Of a DNA stretch of 64,000 nucleotides, positions 21,275 to 33,674 are shown piece after piece. The DNA is from Malachius bipustulatus. Lineage: Eukaryota > Arthropoda > Insecta > Coleoptera > Melyridae. The notes under the pieces were generated by a model, which saw only the letters and a program-made list of their open reading frames with translations, was not told the DNA's origin and did no database searches. The stretch is taken from NCBI GenBank assembly GCA_910589415.1, contig OU342639.1, positions 10,486,268-10,550,267 of the forward strand. Direction: 5' to 3'. Numbering within the stretch: position 1 is the stretch's first letter; the number at the start of each line of letters is the position of its first letter. A program made the position numbers and the translations under genes.

Positions 21275-24246
21275 TAAAAATCTAAGACAAACTTTAGTAG
21301 GATTTCAGTCGTTGCTGAAATATTCTGAAAATAACTGAAAAATCGAATTTTCTTAAGAATCTGAGACAAACTTTAGGAAAATTTCAGTCGTTGCTGAAAT
21401 ATTCTGAAAAATGAAACGGAAAAATCGATTTTATTGAGAATCTGAGGCAAACTTAATGGCAATTTCAGACTATGATGAAATATTCTGAAAAAAAAACCCT
21501 CAAAAATTGAGTTTTATTAAGAATCTAAGACAAACTTTAGGATAAGTTCACTCGTCGATGCTGAAATATTCTGAAAAAAACTGAAAAATTCAGTTTTATT
21601 GAAAATCACAAACAAATTTTAGGACAATTTCAGCCATTGCTGAAATATTCTGAAAAAACTGAAAAATCGAGTTTTATAAAGAATCTGAGACAAACTTTAG
21701 GATAATTTCAGTCATTGTTGAAATATTCTGAACGGAACCCTGAAAATTGAGTTTTATTAAGAATCTGAGACAAACTTATTTTAGGATAATTTCAGTCGTT
21801 GCTGAATGAATAAATATTCTGAAAAAACGGAAAAATCGAGAATTATTAAGAATTTGAGACAAAGTTTAGGAAAATTACTTCAGTCGTGGCTGAACTATTC
21901 TAAAAAAACTGAAAAATTTCAGTCGTTGCTGAAATATTCTGAAAAAAAACGGAAAAATCGAGTCTATTGAGAATCTGAGACAAACTTTACGAAAATTAAA
22001 GTCGTTGATGAAATATTCTGAAAAAAAAACGGAAAAATTTCAGTCGTTGCTGAAATATTCTGAAAAAAAAAGCCGGAAAAATCGAGTTTATTAAGAATTT
22101 GAGACAAACTTTAGGAAAATTACTTCAGTCGTGGCTGAACTATTCTAAAAAAACTGAAAAATTTCAGTCGTTGCTGAAATATTCTGAAAAAAAACGGAAA
22201 AATCGAGTCTATTGAGAATCTGATACAAACTTTACGAAAATTTCAGTCGTTGCTGAAATATTCTGAAAAAAAATCGGAAAAATCGAGTTTATTAAGAATT
22301 TGAGACAAACTTTAGGAAAATTACTTCAGTCGTGGCTGAACTATTCTAAAAAAACTGAAAAATTTCAGTCGTTGCTGACATGTTCTGAAAAAAACTGAAA
22401 AATCGAGTTTTATGAAGAATCTGAGACAAACTTAGGACAATTTCAGTTGTTGCTGAAATATTCTGAAAAAAAAACGGAAAAATCGAGTTTATTGAGATTC
22501 TGAGAGAAACTTTACGAAAATTTCAGTCGTTGCTGAAATATTCTGAAAAAAAAACGGAAAAATCGAGTCTATTGAGAATCTGAGACAAACTTTACGAAAA
22601 TTAAAGTCGTTGATGAAATATTCTGAAAAAAAAACGGAAAAATTTCAGTCGTTGCTGAAATATCCTGAAAAAAAACCGGAAAAATCGAGTTTATTAAGAA
22701 TTTGAGACAAACTTTAGGAAAATTACTTCAGTCGTGGCTGAACTATTCTAAAAAAACTGAAAAATTTCAGTCGTTGCTGAAATATTCTGAAAAAAAAAAC
22801 GGAAAAATCGAGTCCATTGAGAATCTGAGACAAACTTTACGAAAATTACTTCAGTCGTGGCTGAACTATTCTAAAAAAACTGAAAAATTTCAGTCGTTGC
22901 TGAAATATTCTGAAAAAAAAAAACGGAAAAATCGAGTCTATTGAGAATCTGAGACAAACTTTACGAAAATTAAAGTCGTTGATGAAATATTCTGAAAAAA
23001 AAACGGAAAAATTTCAGTCGTTATTGCTGAAATATTCTGAAAAAAAACCCGGAAAAATCGAGTTTATTAAGATTCTGAGACAAACTTTACGAAAATTTCA
23101 GTCGTTGCTGAAATATTCTGAAAAAAAAACGGAAAAATCGAGTCTATTGAGAATCTGAGACAAACTTTACGAAAATTAAAGTCGTTGATGAAATATTCTG
23201 AAAAAAAAACGGAAAAATTTCAGTCGTTGCTGAAATATCCTGAAAAAAAACCGGAAAAATCGAGTTTATTAAGAATTTGAGACAAACTTTAGGAAAATTA
23301 CTTCAGTCGTGGCTGAACTATTCTAAAAAAACTGAAAAATTTCAGTCGTTGCTGAAATATTCTGAAAAAAAAAAACGGAAAAATCGAGTCCATTGAGAAT
23401 CTGAGACAAACTTTACGAAAATTACTTCAGTCGTGGCTGAACTATTCTAAAAAAACTGAAAAATTTCAGTCGTTGCTGAAATATTCTGAAAAAAAAAAAC
23501 GGAAAAATCGAGTCTATTGAGAATCTGAGACAAACTTTACGAAAATTAAAGTCGTTGATGAAATATTCTGAAAAAAAAACGGAAAAATTTCAGTCGTTAT
23601 TGCTGAAATATTCTGAAAAAAAACCCGGAAAAATCGAGTTTATTAAGATTCTGAGACAAACTTTACGAAAATTTCAGTCGTTGCTGAAATATTCTGAAAA
23701 AAAAACGGAAAAATCGAGTCTATTGAGAATCTGAGACAAACTTTACGAAAATTAAAGTCGTTGATGAAATATTCTGAAAAAAACGGAAAAATTTCAGTTG
23801 TTGCTGAAATATTCTGAAAAAAACGGAAAATCGAGTTTATTAAGAATCTGAGACAAACTTTACGAAAATAAGGTCGTTGATGAAATATTCTGAAAAAAAC
23901 TGAAAAATCGAGTTGATTAAGAATCCGAGACAAACTTTAGGATAATTTCAGTCGTTGCTGAAATATTCTGAAACATCGGAAAAATTTCAGTCGTTGCTGA
24001 AAATTTTCTGAAAAAAACTGAAAAATCGAGCTTTATTAATAATCTGAAACAAACTTTAGGATAATTTCAGTCGTTGCTGAAATATTCTGAAACATCGGAA
24101 AAATTTCAGTCGTTGCTGAAAATTTTCTGAAAAAAACTGAAAAATCGAGCTTTATTAATATGTAATCTGAAACAAACTTTAGGACAATTTCAGTCGTTTC
24201 TGAAAGTGTTCTGAAAAAAACCCGTAAAAATCGAGTTTATTAAGAT
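21275..24246 (+). repeat. Satellite array of 80-bp monomers with 40-bp half units (about 3 kb)
   Basis: The monomer contains TTTCAGTCGTTGCTGAAATA, TTCTGAAAAAAAAACGG, AAAAATCGAGT(C/T)TATT and GAGAATCTGAGACAAACTTT in that order, totalling about 80 bp. Half units of about 40 bp lack the GAGAATCTGAGACAAAC part. Outer copies near 21.3-22 kb and 23.9-24.2 kb are diverged. The centre is homogenised and includes a higher-order duplication of about 575 bp (about 22561-23135 repeated at 23136-23711). Open frames across the array are products of the repetition. A full monomer also occurs at 8613-8692 and a partial one in each arm of the 11.5-kb fold-back. Confidence 0.95.
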
Positions 24247-24423
24247 CTTATTTTAGTATGTTTCTGATATTTAAGGCCGTTTTAAATGTATAATGCGTTG
24301 AAAAAAAATTAAAATAGCATTTTTTATTGAGTATAACTCATAAATTACTGTTATAAACTCAAAACTGTGAGAACCGTATACTGTTGGATTTCTCAAACAA
24401 TCTGAAAATGTATTAATAGATAT

Positions 24424-24858
24424 ACAGGGTGTACCATTAATTAGAAACAACAAAGTTAATGGCAACTTCCGGTTTAATCAGAAATGCGACCTTTTGGAAA
24501 TATTTTACCTAAATAGAAAGCAACAATAGAAACAAATATCTATGTCAAAATACTAATTTAAAAAAAAATCTAACTTGAAGTGCATACTCAATGAACGAGT
24601 TGCGTGAAATACCTACTGTTTTCTTAGTCAGCTTTTGTTTTTCTTGCAACGATAATCTTGATAAAAAAATCAAGGAAACCAAAAAAATGGCACATTAAAA
24701 AAAATTGAATTTTTTTTTAAGTAGATACAATAAAGTAACATTTTTTTAGTATCAACCACTAAAATAAAAGGTAACTGAGGTATACAGGAAAGAATGTCCA
24801 AAATAACGTATCTGGCTGCTCGGGTGCAACAAAGACAATAAAACGTAGCACCCTGTAT
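24424..24858. mobile_element. Possible TIR element next to the satellite
   Basis: Left end TACAGGGTGTACCATTAATT and right end GTAGCACCCTGTATGAC are inverted copies for about 10 bases. The interior is non-coding. Ends match the TACAGGGTG family, but the short inverted match leaves the pairing uncertain. Confidence 0.38.
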
Positions 24859-24899
24859 GACAATTGAAAAAAAAAGCGATCTGCCATCACAGGTCTTTT

Positions 24900-25800
24900 C
24901 GGGATGAGTCGAGTGTAAGTATACCGGCGGCGTCTGTTCTTAATCTGGAGACTATAGACTGTACGGCCGTCCGTCGCAATCTCGGCGTCTGCTGGTGATG
25001 CTACATTCATTTTCAGTTACTCCTCCTCGGTCTCCGATTATTAAACGGAAATGGTGAGGAACAAGCACAGCGCTCGCAGCTCGGAGCTCGGAGCTTCGTA
25101 GCGCCCGCAGCCGACCCCTTGGAGCGTGGTTTCATTCTTTGCTTTCAATGTGAGCGACTCCCCTCCCCAGAGAAAATCTACCACACGCTCGCTGTTGCCA
25201 TTGCTGTTCTACGAGACGTCAGAAGTATTTTCAACTCCACTACTCCACCAATTCACTATTCAGTCCGAGTTCGATCTCATGTGAGAGCGGCCGATAAGCT
25301 GTTATTTTTTACTCACGCATTTCGCGCTCCTCCGAAACTTTGTTTTACGTACGTTATTACGTGTGTGTGATAGACGATTCTTTCTTCTATGTGCTCAGCT
25401 ACGCGACTTGTACTTACCTACACAGAGTGTGAATCGTTATTGTTTTATGTCTCTATTCTTAAACACCGGCTATTAATTAGAATAATGTAGGAATGGAGCT
25501 TTCGCCCGACGGACTTTTCTCATCGATGTGGATGTTTATTTTATTGACAACTACTTACTATGACTATGACTTACTTGCATTGCATGTGTGGTGTTAAAAA
25601 TAATATTAAAAGTGTATCGGTACCGGTAACGCATGTTGTTACTGTGTGACTCTGTTTTCTTCTTGTGCATCACTGCGATTATCTTTGATGCTACTGACAA
25701 TTATTACCTATGGCGTGGTGTTGCAGATCACCTCTGAGGTAACAGCACTAGCACTGGGATCTATTAAGTGCTGAGTGCCATCAACCCCTTGGATGTCATT
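24900..25800 (+). promoter_or_regulatory. Probable Delta promoter and 5' leader region
   Basis: Base composition rises sharply here (for example CGCAGCTCGGAGCTCGGAGC near 25075-25094 and GTAGCGCCCGCAGCCGACCC), unlike the flanking AT-rich DNA, and then the coding start of Delta follows at 25801. A TTTTCAGTTACTCC at about 25011 resembles an arthropod initiator (TCAGT), but I cannot fix the start site. A TTGCAG at 25721-25726 could be a 3' splice site of a leader exon. An out-of-frame ATG at 25793 opens a 7-codon uORF that overlaps the Delta start. Transcript data are needed to place the start site. Confidence 0.5.
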
Positions 25801-25851
25801 ATGTCAAGGATTTTAATAACAATATTCGGGCTCCTAATCGCCCTACATCAG
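25801..25851 (+). CDS. Dl: Delta, coding exon 1: signal peptide
   Basis: ATG at 25801 has A at -3 and encodes MSRILITIFGLLIALHQ, a basic N-terminus followed by a hydrophobic core typical of a secretory signal peptide. The exon ends CATCAG/GTAAGT, a strong donor at phase 0, and exon 2 continues AVSIGVFELK. Cleavage probably falls near the junction. Notch ligands are type I membrane proteins and need such a leader; none is encoded in exon 2, which supports this exon. An overlapping short uORF starts 8 bases upstream in another frame and could lower translation. The choice of exon is by position, phase and hydrophobicity, not by sequence similarity, since signal peptides are not conserved. Confidence 0.82.
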
Positions 25852-28800
25852 GTAAGTCGTCTACAATTAAACTATACCTATACCTACCTAATAACGGTCT
25901 TCTCTACTTCTTTTCAATTTTTCCTTTCATCCTGGAGACAATGAAATTTTTTTTATCAATCTTGGTCAATGTCTCGAGCGAAATACGAAATACCTAAGTT
26001 ACTTTGTTGATGAGTTGAGTCGCAAAAATTGAAGTAGAGAGTAGAGATATATTTAGGATGCGGAGTTGTTTGTAATTTTATAAAAGTAGGCAATTCATGT
26101 TTTGTGAATGTTCTTAAAATAACCGATTGCTTACGAAACTGCAACCAACTTCAAGACCTAATTCGAAAGCAGTCAACATTTATTCATAAAAGTTTATTAA
26201 TTAATTGTATCGTTATCGTTCATTCTTAACAATAATGTTTGATGGTTTCATAATTTTTATTATCATCAGTACCTACCTCTACCTACCCAGTATTTATTCA
26301 TATTATATTCTTAAAACTGACCGACACCAGCACCGGCTATAAACATCCCCTATAACAGAACTGACAGTTCGATCGTAATTCAAATGCATGCATAACGTAC
26401 TTTTCACTCGTCTATATGCCGGTGCATTTAAATGTCCGTTGCATGAGGAAAGCGAAAAGGGGTGAAGAGGAACGCTTTTATTAAAATTCATTGAATCCTC
26501 CATTGAAACAACCTCACTTGATATAACGTCCTTCTGATCTGACACTTTAATTGAAACTTCTTTGACGCTTAATTGCAATATTAATTTGGATATCTATAAT
26601 AATAGAAAAAATTACTTTTATGACAATGGGGAACTTCAAAAACCTTCTAGACATAATACTGGTTCCACTAAAACATTAGCATCTTCACCATCTAATTGTC
26701 TCTACAAACATTGCACACTTACAAGCACCAGCACCAGGCATCGTCATGAAAGATATTTTGTCGCTGACATAACGAAACGAACCTGTGTAAATATTCTTTT
26801 TATGAGTTTAGGTACCTAGGTAGGTAGGTATATTAAAAGATTCAAAGCAAAAAAAGCAAATACCTCCATAAGACCATCTCCATAAAACTTTGATTTCTAT
26901 TTGGTTGAGGGTTGCACCACATTTATTATTTATTATTCTCCTGATTGTTTTTTTTATTTATGAGAATAGAAATAGAATAACATGATTTTAGGTCAAAGTT
27001 TCATGATCCAATTAGCTAGGCGCTTAATTCATCTCATCCACTTACAATAGGCGAGTTCTGCTAATTCTAATCCTGGGAAACTGTCAGGATTTAGTTGTTT
27101 TCCTTGATTTTACTAGTTTTAGTTTAGTGCTAGTGCAAAATAAATAAGTCTCAATGTTGCATCATATCATAATGTTAATGTTCAAGGTGGAGTTTTCTTC
27201 AAAAAAATCCCCGATATTAATCAAACATACACTTAAATATATGAAATCCTCTAAACCATGTCAAATTATTGTATAATAAAATAAAAATTTTGTCATTTAG
27301 AACACTAATATCCGCAATTATAAAGTTGTTTATGAGATCCACGTACACCTATTTAGTATTTAGTTTCTGTTTCTACCTACCTCTTTAAATAATATTTCTT
27401 ATTATGTCATTACGAAGTGTCTTCAAGCGTGACCTAAGTGAAGGTCGTGCACTGATAAAAATTTGATGCTTTTTGTAAAAACTTGCCTTTGCTCGTTTGC
27501 TCCTTATTAAGTTTTATTGTATTTTTGAAGTCTTGAGAATCATCATGATATCTCAACAACAATAGGATAAAAACATTTTCCCTAGCACACGATCTATTTG
27601 AATTAATTTAATTGAATATAGTAGTTAGGCATGAATATATGATAATAATTTAATAATTACGCGAATATGAATATGAATATGAGATGTAGTATCAGGTAGG
27701 TACCTACCTGGACAAGTATTTGTGGTATAATACCAATTTCACCTTCAGTAAAATTGCTCTAAAAATTCTCCATCCAAAAATAATTCCATTAATGAAACCA
27801 TCATTCAAGTACTTTCATCAACAATCAGCTAATTTTAATTTTATTTAATTTTTGGTTGTCTGGTAAATTAATGTTACATTGAACTATTTATCATGGTTGC
27901 AAGCCAACTTTAATGGTCAAAAGTTGCACCAACAAAATTGTCTTGGCAACAATATTTGGTAAACTTGTACCTGGATAATATGAGCATGTTCTCGAAGCCC
28001 AAAATTACTGGAACGACTTTATCTTATCTAAATAGGTAGTTAAGACCAAACGATGATAACAAGGTTCTTTTTTTCGTAAAAAGAAGACTACAGTTTTAAA
28101 AAAAATATAGATTTTTGTTTTCCTTCTTAATAATAAACAACTTAAATTTTTAAGTTTTGTTGTTTCAGTTACAAAAAAAAAATGTAAATAAAAAAATTTG
28201 CTACGGTTTTTTTTTTTGTTTCAAATGTCACTAAACATTAGTGTACATTTTTTTACATCTAATTATGATATAAATATAAAATAAAGTCTTATCATGGCGG
28301 CCCCTAGACCAAGAGAAAGTTTGTAATTGACAATAATTCCTTTTACCTTATTGTATTATTGGTTTTTAGAATTTGCTAGAAAAATTAATGTCACAAGTGA
28401 CTGCAATACAAAAATTTGTGTGCGATGAATAATACTTCAATCAAATTTAAAACAACAATGCAAAAAAAAATTAAAAAATTAATGATTGTCAAATTTGGTG
28501 AGAATCGATGTTAAAAAAAATTATTAAAAAATTAAACTCCTGTAACTAGAGCTTTTTGGAGTTTTCGAAAAGATGTAATAGGAACATTTCTGAGCAGCCT
28601 GTATAATTTAGCACTAATTATTATATGCTGAGATGAGGTGACCTCGTCGATCTAAGACCTATTGTATTATTATTTATGTCCAGCACTAAAAAAAGAAGCA
28701 TCTTGAGAACGACTAAGACATACCTACCTTCACTTATGACATTTGATAATAAATTGACCTCATCGACCTAGCTGTATTTCAAAATGTCGCTTAGTTTCTT

Positions 28801-29904
28801 ATTAAAAAAAAGTTAATTAACATCTGGATTTGATTACGTATTTTGTAAAAAAAATATTTCTGACGATACTGATAATAAGGGAAGAAAGTTTAGTTATCTA
28901 TAATATCCACATGACGAGTGGCACTGGCACATGTTAATAATCCCATTATGATAGTAATAATAATTACAACGAGGGCTCGTGTGGCGCTGTTTGATTCTCC
29001 GGACACACATTTACGCATCGTGTGTGCATGTATGTGTGACTCCCTCGCCGCTGCCATGCGTTTAACACCTGCCTTTAAAGAGCTTTTGCTCGGGCTCCCA
29101 GTCATGTGTTGTAGTTAGCATTTGCATTATTTATTTTATATTCATGCACATGTGCCGTTTTCATCTGGTCAAGCGGGATTCTATAGTGATGGTGAACAGT
29201 GAACACCTTCCCTCCCTTTGCTTGCAAATTTAAAATATAGTATGTAGATGTAAATGTATTAAATGTGGGTAATAATGCAAAGGATGAATCTCATACCCTC
29301 ATCCGTCATGAATTTTTTCATAAGCAAATCGCTCGCTCATCTCTTTCCCTGAAATTGTCTCATCAACTTTTTTATTGTAACCAATTTAGACGATTATAAC
29401 TTTTCACTGTAGCCTTAAATTTTTCCTTACTTCATCAAAAATAGACGACAGTGGAATTCCAATAGGTCAGGCGATACTATCTGTGTGATAAACGCTTCCA
29501 GACTTCTAAAGAATCCACTATATTATACTTCTCTCGTCTCCTGTCTCCTTTAATCGGCTTCCTTCTTTTTAGATCGACCCGGGATATTCCAGATTTCCAA
29601 CCGTTCACGACGATATTTATTGCCCATTAGTAGGTCTTTCCACCAAGTAATACTATCATCTCAAATAATTCTCCTCCTAAATTCTCTTCAATATCCTTAT
29701 TATCCTTTAATACCTACGCACCGCACCGTCTCCTGATTTGAATCATTAATTTCCTCTACTATTATAATATTCATCTCTGCCAAAATGTGAGTTCAATAAT
29801 GTTAGTGATTAATTTACCAAAAACTGCTTTCGAATTAGTATTTATTGTTTATGTTAAAATAATTAATCGTTATTAATTTTGTGTGTTTTGTCTGTTTGTC
29901 CTAG
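25852..29904 (+). other. Delta intron 1 (4053 bp)
   Basis: Donor GTAAGT, acceptor TTTGTCCTAG. I see no gene inside. It holds short CACCAG-type tracts (26323-26336 and 26724-26738), TAGG/CCTA runs (for example 26815-26830 and 27698-27710) and a TAGTTTTAGTTTAGTGCTAG stretch near 27115. Open frames near 26303-26819 and 28890-29118 are short and unsupported. Confidence 0.8.
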
Positions 29905-30201
29905 GCTGTATCAATCGGAGTGTTCGAGCTGAAACTACTATCATTTGACAACAGAGCCGGAAAAGACGACCTCGGGAAATGTTGTACGGGAAGAACGGAA
30001 GGTTCGATATGTGATGGACCATGCCGTCCGCGGTTTAGGGTGTGCCTGAAGGAGTACCAAGTAAAAATTGACACGACTTCACCTTGCACATTCGGTGATG
30101 TTATTATCTCTGAATTTGAGCAAACTCCCTCAACCAGTTCCCCCGAAGATGACGTTTCGTATCGAAACGCGATCGCCTTCAAATTTCCATTCACATGGCC
30201 G
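29905..30201 (+). CDS. Dl: Delta, coding exon 2: MNNL (N-terminal Notch ligand) domain
   Basis: This 99-codon exon (residues 18-116) follows TTTGTCCTAG and ends ACATGGCCG/GTAAGT, phase 0 at both ends. Recognisable MNNL features are GVFELKLLSFDN (from residue 22), the adjacent pair Cys43-Cys44, Cys53, Cys57, the block RFRVCLKEYQVKIDTTSPCT with Cys64 and Cys78, FGDVI, and the closing IAFKFPFTWP. The match to Drosophila Delta is close in RFR(L/V)CLK.YQ..IDTTS.CT(Y/F)GDVI, which favours Delta over Serrate. In the family this domain forms the C2-like N-terminal module that contacts Notch EGF repeat 12 and membranes. The acidic, serine-rich loop EFEQTPSTSSPEDDVSYRN is specific to this sequence. The open frame running past 30201 is intron read-through. 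Confidence 0.97.
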
Positions 30202-30719
30202 GTAAGTTTCTTTTTTTTTCATAATTTTGACGTAAATATGAAGAAAAGCCTTTTTAATAATTGTTTGAACAATTTCTAATGCTATAAATCAAAGACAGTT
30301 ACATGGAAATTTGAATATTATTATTTATATGAATATTAATTTTAGAAATTAACTTATTGTTAATTTTTCTAATTAATTTGAAAATAAAAGATGCAAATTC
30401 AGTATGTCTAGCATACTTTTAATCAATTTCATTAGGAGGCGTGCATATTAAATTAATCCTATGTTTATTAGCATTAGATTTTATTAATAGACCAAGACAG
30501 AAAGTATACAAAAGTTCAATAAATTTAAATGAGAAAATGATTCATTCAGCTATCCAGGTTGTATTGTAAAATTGTAAAAATGCTAATGAGTAAAATTAAA
30601 AAGTTTCAACGACAGGTAACCTTTCTCTTTTTTTTATTTCACCGCCCCATATTTTGACTAATCCTATACCTAGTTCTTACAGCTATTTTAGGTTCTTTCA
30701 ACCTTTAAAAATTTAAACA

Positions 30720-30860
30720 TTATTTTACGATTTTCCGGAAAACGCTGGAAACTAGAGGTAGATCGAAATCGAAAATATCATTGGCAGAACCCGCAAAAGC
30801 TCGAAATTCCTGTTGTTTTCGTTTTTTTACATATAGTTTCCAAGTTAGGCAAAACGCAAA
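30720..30860 (+). repeat. Single copy of the 33.7-34.6 kb repeat unit
   Basis: TTTTCCGGAAAACGCTGGAA then an ACTAGAGGTAG block, CAGAACCCGCAAAAGCTCGA and AATTCCTGTTGTTTTCG match, in the same order, the start of the array at 33790 (CCGGGAAACGCTGGAAACTA, then AGAACCCGCAAAAGCTCTAA). It is non-coding. Confidence 0.7.
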
Positions 30861-33064
30861 GTCCCTAGGCAGCTCGATTTTTTTTTCTGACAACGCCCGG
30901 TCGGCTCAATTTTTTCTTGAAACATTTGCAAAAAAAATAAACTGATTTTTCCAATTTAAAAATGCATCATTGACACTTCATATAGTTGCACTTCATATTC
31001 ACTTCATCTGAACAGCCGCCACTGATTCGAAATAGTATTTCTTTCGCTATGATAACAATTTTTAGGAGATGCTTTTCTTCATATTTTTTGGTACCTATAA
31101 TATTTTAAGAACAGAAATTGTAGAGCTTTTTCTATTATTTTTCGATCTCTATGCTGAGATTTTTACAGCTGGCAATTTTTCAGAAGTAGATATTATAAAA
31201 AGGTTATTTTCTTTTTTTTTCGATAAATTGAATAACGGCCGGCGTCATTATTCCCAGTAATTTCACATAGGTTGGTAGACAGATGTCAACTAGTAGATAA
31301 ACAATACCAGTATCATTGATATTTCAGTTATTGCCGCCATTATTTACCTGGCTTAAAAATATGCGGGTGAAAACTGCAAGATCGACCGTATGTTACACAA
31401 AGTAGTGTATCCACCATCACCATACCTACATTTGTATTTATAACATTGTAACCAAAAGGAGTATTCTACAATAAAATAAAACAGAATTTCTATGGGCGTT
31501 ATCTTTAATAAAGGCCAATCATTAGCGTACATATGCAGGGTATACCCAACTAGTTTCATATGTGATAAATAATGTTGAGTTGATCGAGAATTGTGATGGT
31601 AGCGCTAGCGGTTAGTGTTAGTGGTTTGAGACTTTTTTTATATGTTATGAGCTGTCGTAATTTTACACCAGTATGTAGCAGGGTAATTACCACATGTTGA
31701 TCTCAAAATAATCAGATCTTGAAATGTTATATGAGACGATACCTCCAACTGAGTTTATTCGAGCTAATTCACCTGCTTTCTCTCGAATATATATTTTACA
31801 TTAAAGAAGTGACTATTTTTGTATTTTTAAAGTAATTTTGCAGTAAAAATTTTATGTTCATATTATTTTTCACTAAATACAATACCACATTTAACATAAC
31901 AATTAATAATAATAACAACGAAAGTCCGTAAAACTCGTTGAAACTTTCAGTAGAATTTTAAATGTCGGCTTTGCAGAACAATTTCAGTTCGCTAATTTGA
32001 TTTATTCGGGAAAAAATTAGACTCACTAATGCATTTGTCGAGGCGCTTGTGAAATAAAAATGCATACAAATTCGCGGAGTTAAACCAACTTTTCAAGCTT
32101 TCTTTCTCGCGGAATAATTATCACTGCCATCGTTTTATTGGAGCTTTATGAGATTTTAGTTTTTATGGTGTGACAGTGGGTCGTCGCATTTTGTTGAGTT
32201 GGTACGGTTTCTGAACGTGAAATTTTAGTTGGTTTTGTTTTTGTTCGTTATCTCGGCGGTTTCAAACCAGAGCGCTCAAAACTTTCATCACTTCTAATTC
32301 TAATAATAAAATTATTAAACCAGTGCTAGTGCTGCTGCTGCTTCTATCCTCCCACACTCACTAATCGAATAAATTAGCTGCTATTGGTGCTTTATTATTA
32401 TATTTTTTGAGAACAAATATTATCTTCAACCTCTCGAAAAGATAGTTGCGAAAAAAACATTCACGTGGATATTAGAAATTTTGGTGGTCGCTGATCAGAA
32501 CGGTGCTTGGCGTCGATTCCGGCTGGGTTTGAATTAGTTCAATGAATTGAATACAGACTGGTCGACGCCCGGAAACTCCTGGCCCATGGATCATGATCAT
32601 CCTTTATCGACAGTGATACACATATTTCACGCATTTGCCTACGTGTGCCTAATGTTCTGTCTATTATTTTTTGCTTCAAACGTTCATGCATAAAATTTAA
32701 TGGTTTTTTAGGGGGCTGGAATAAAAAACCACCCTCCCCGTCCTTCAAGGTTTATGACTCGGTTTAAGATGATCGACGATCCAAAGATGTTCGGTTTTTT
32801 GGCAAGGGAGTGTTGTTTCACCTCTCTGACACCAGCTGCATCTTGACACGTGTGACACACGTCCAGCTGCAAGATCTGCCATCCAAGAACGACCACTTCC
32901 AGGGAAGTGTCACATTTGCCCTACTTCCTAAATATAACTTCTGATCTACTTCCTGTGGAAGTAAGGGTGGACGATTCCCGATATGCATATATATATATAT
33001 CCTCACAATAATTAACTAGGACATCTGTTCGTTTCATTTATTTTAAGTCAGTGTTCTAGTTCAA

Positions 33065-33091
33065 TAATAATAATAATAATAATAATAATTG
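33065..33091 (+). repeat. (AAT)n microsatellite
   Basis: About eight AAT/ATA trinucleotide units in an uninterrupted run. Confidence 0.9.
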
Positions 33092-33674
33092 AGGAGTGTA
33101 CACTCATAGTTTGCAATATTTTACTTTTCATTAAGGTGAATTAGTAAATTGGCGCATGGGTGGTACCTATCAAAGTAAAAAGTAGCATTTGTCTTTGTAT
33201 CATTTTCGCGAATCGCGTTTAAGTAATTAAAAACCCAACACGGAAGCGCTTCATAAATTCAAGTTCCATGCACACACCTCTTGTTATACGTTGATAAACT
33301 CCAAACTTTTCTAAAGTCGGGAGATGCGACGTTGAAGGAAACATATTTTCACAAAGGAAACATTCATTGAGGAAGCCTCCTTTTGTTTTATTGTTCCGGA
33401 AGCCCCGATTTTGTTCATCTTCTGCTTTGAAAACTTGATTAATATGTGTTATAATTTCCATGCAAAGTACATCCGTCCTCCTCACAAGCGTTTACTTCCT
33501 TCCTAGAAGATTTGAAGAACGAAATACTACTTGTCGAAATGGGAGCCGGGGAGCGGTGAAGGGGGTATATAGGCATCATTGTATACATGCAGCAATATTT
33601 ATAGGCACCAAATTTAGGTATTACAGTGGTTAACAATAACCATATTGAAAAACAACTGTGGGTGATGCCGTAAT

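Noticed and set aside
22702..23933. Repetitive open frames on both strands (RQTLRKLLQSWLNYSKKTEK type)
   Set aside because: They are translations of the 80-bp satellite; frames shift between monomers with A-run length, so no protein is maintained.
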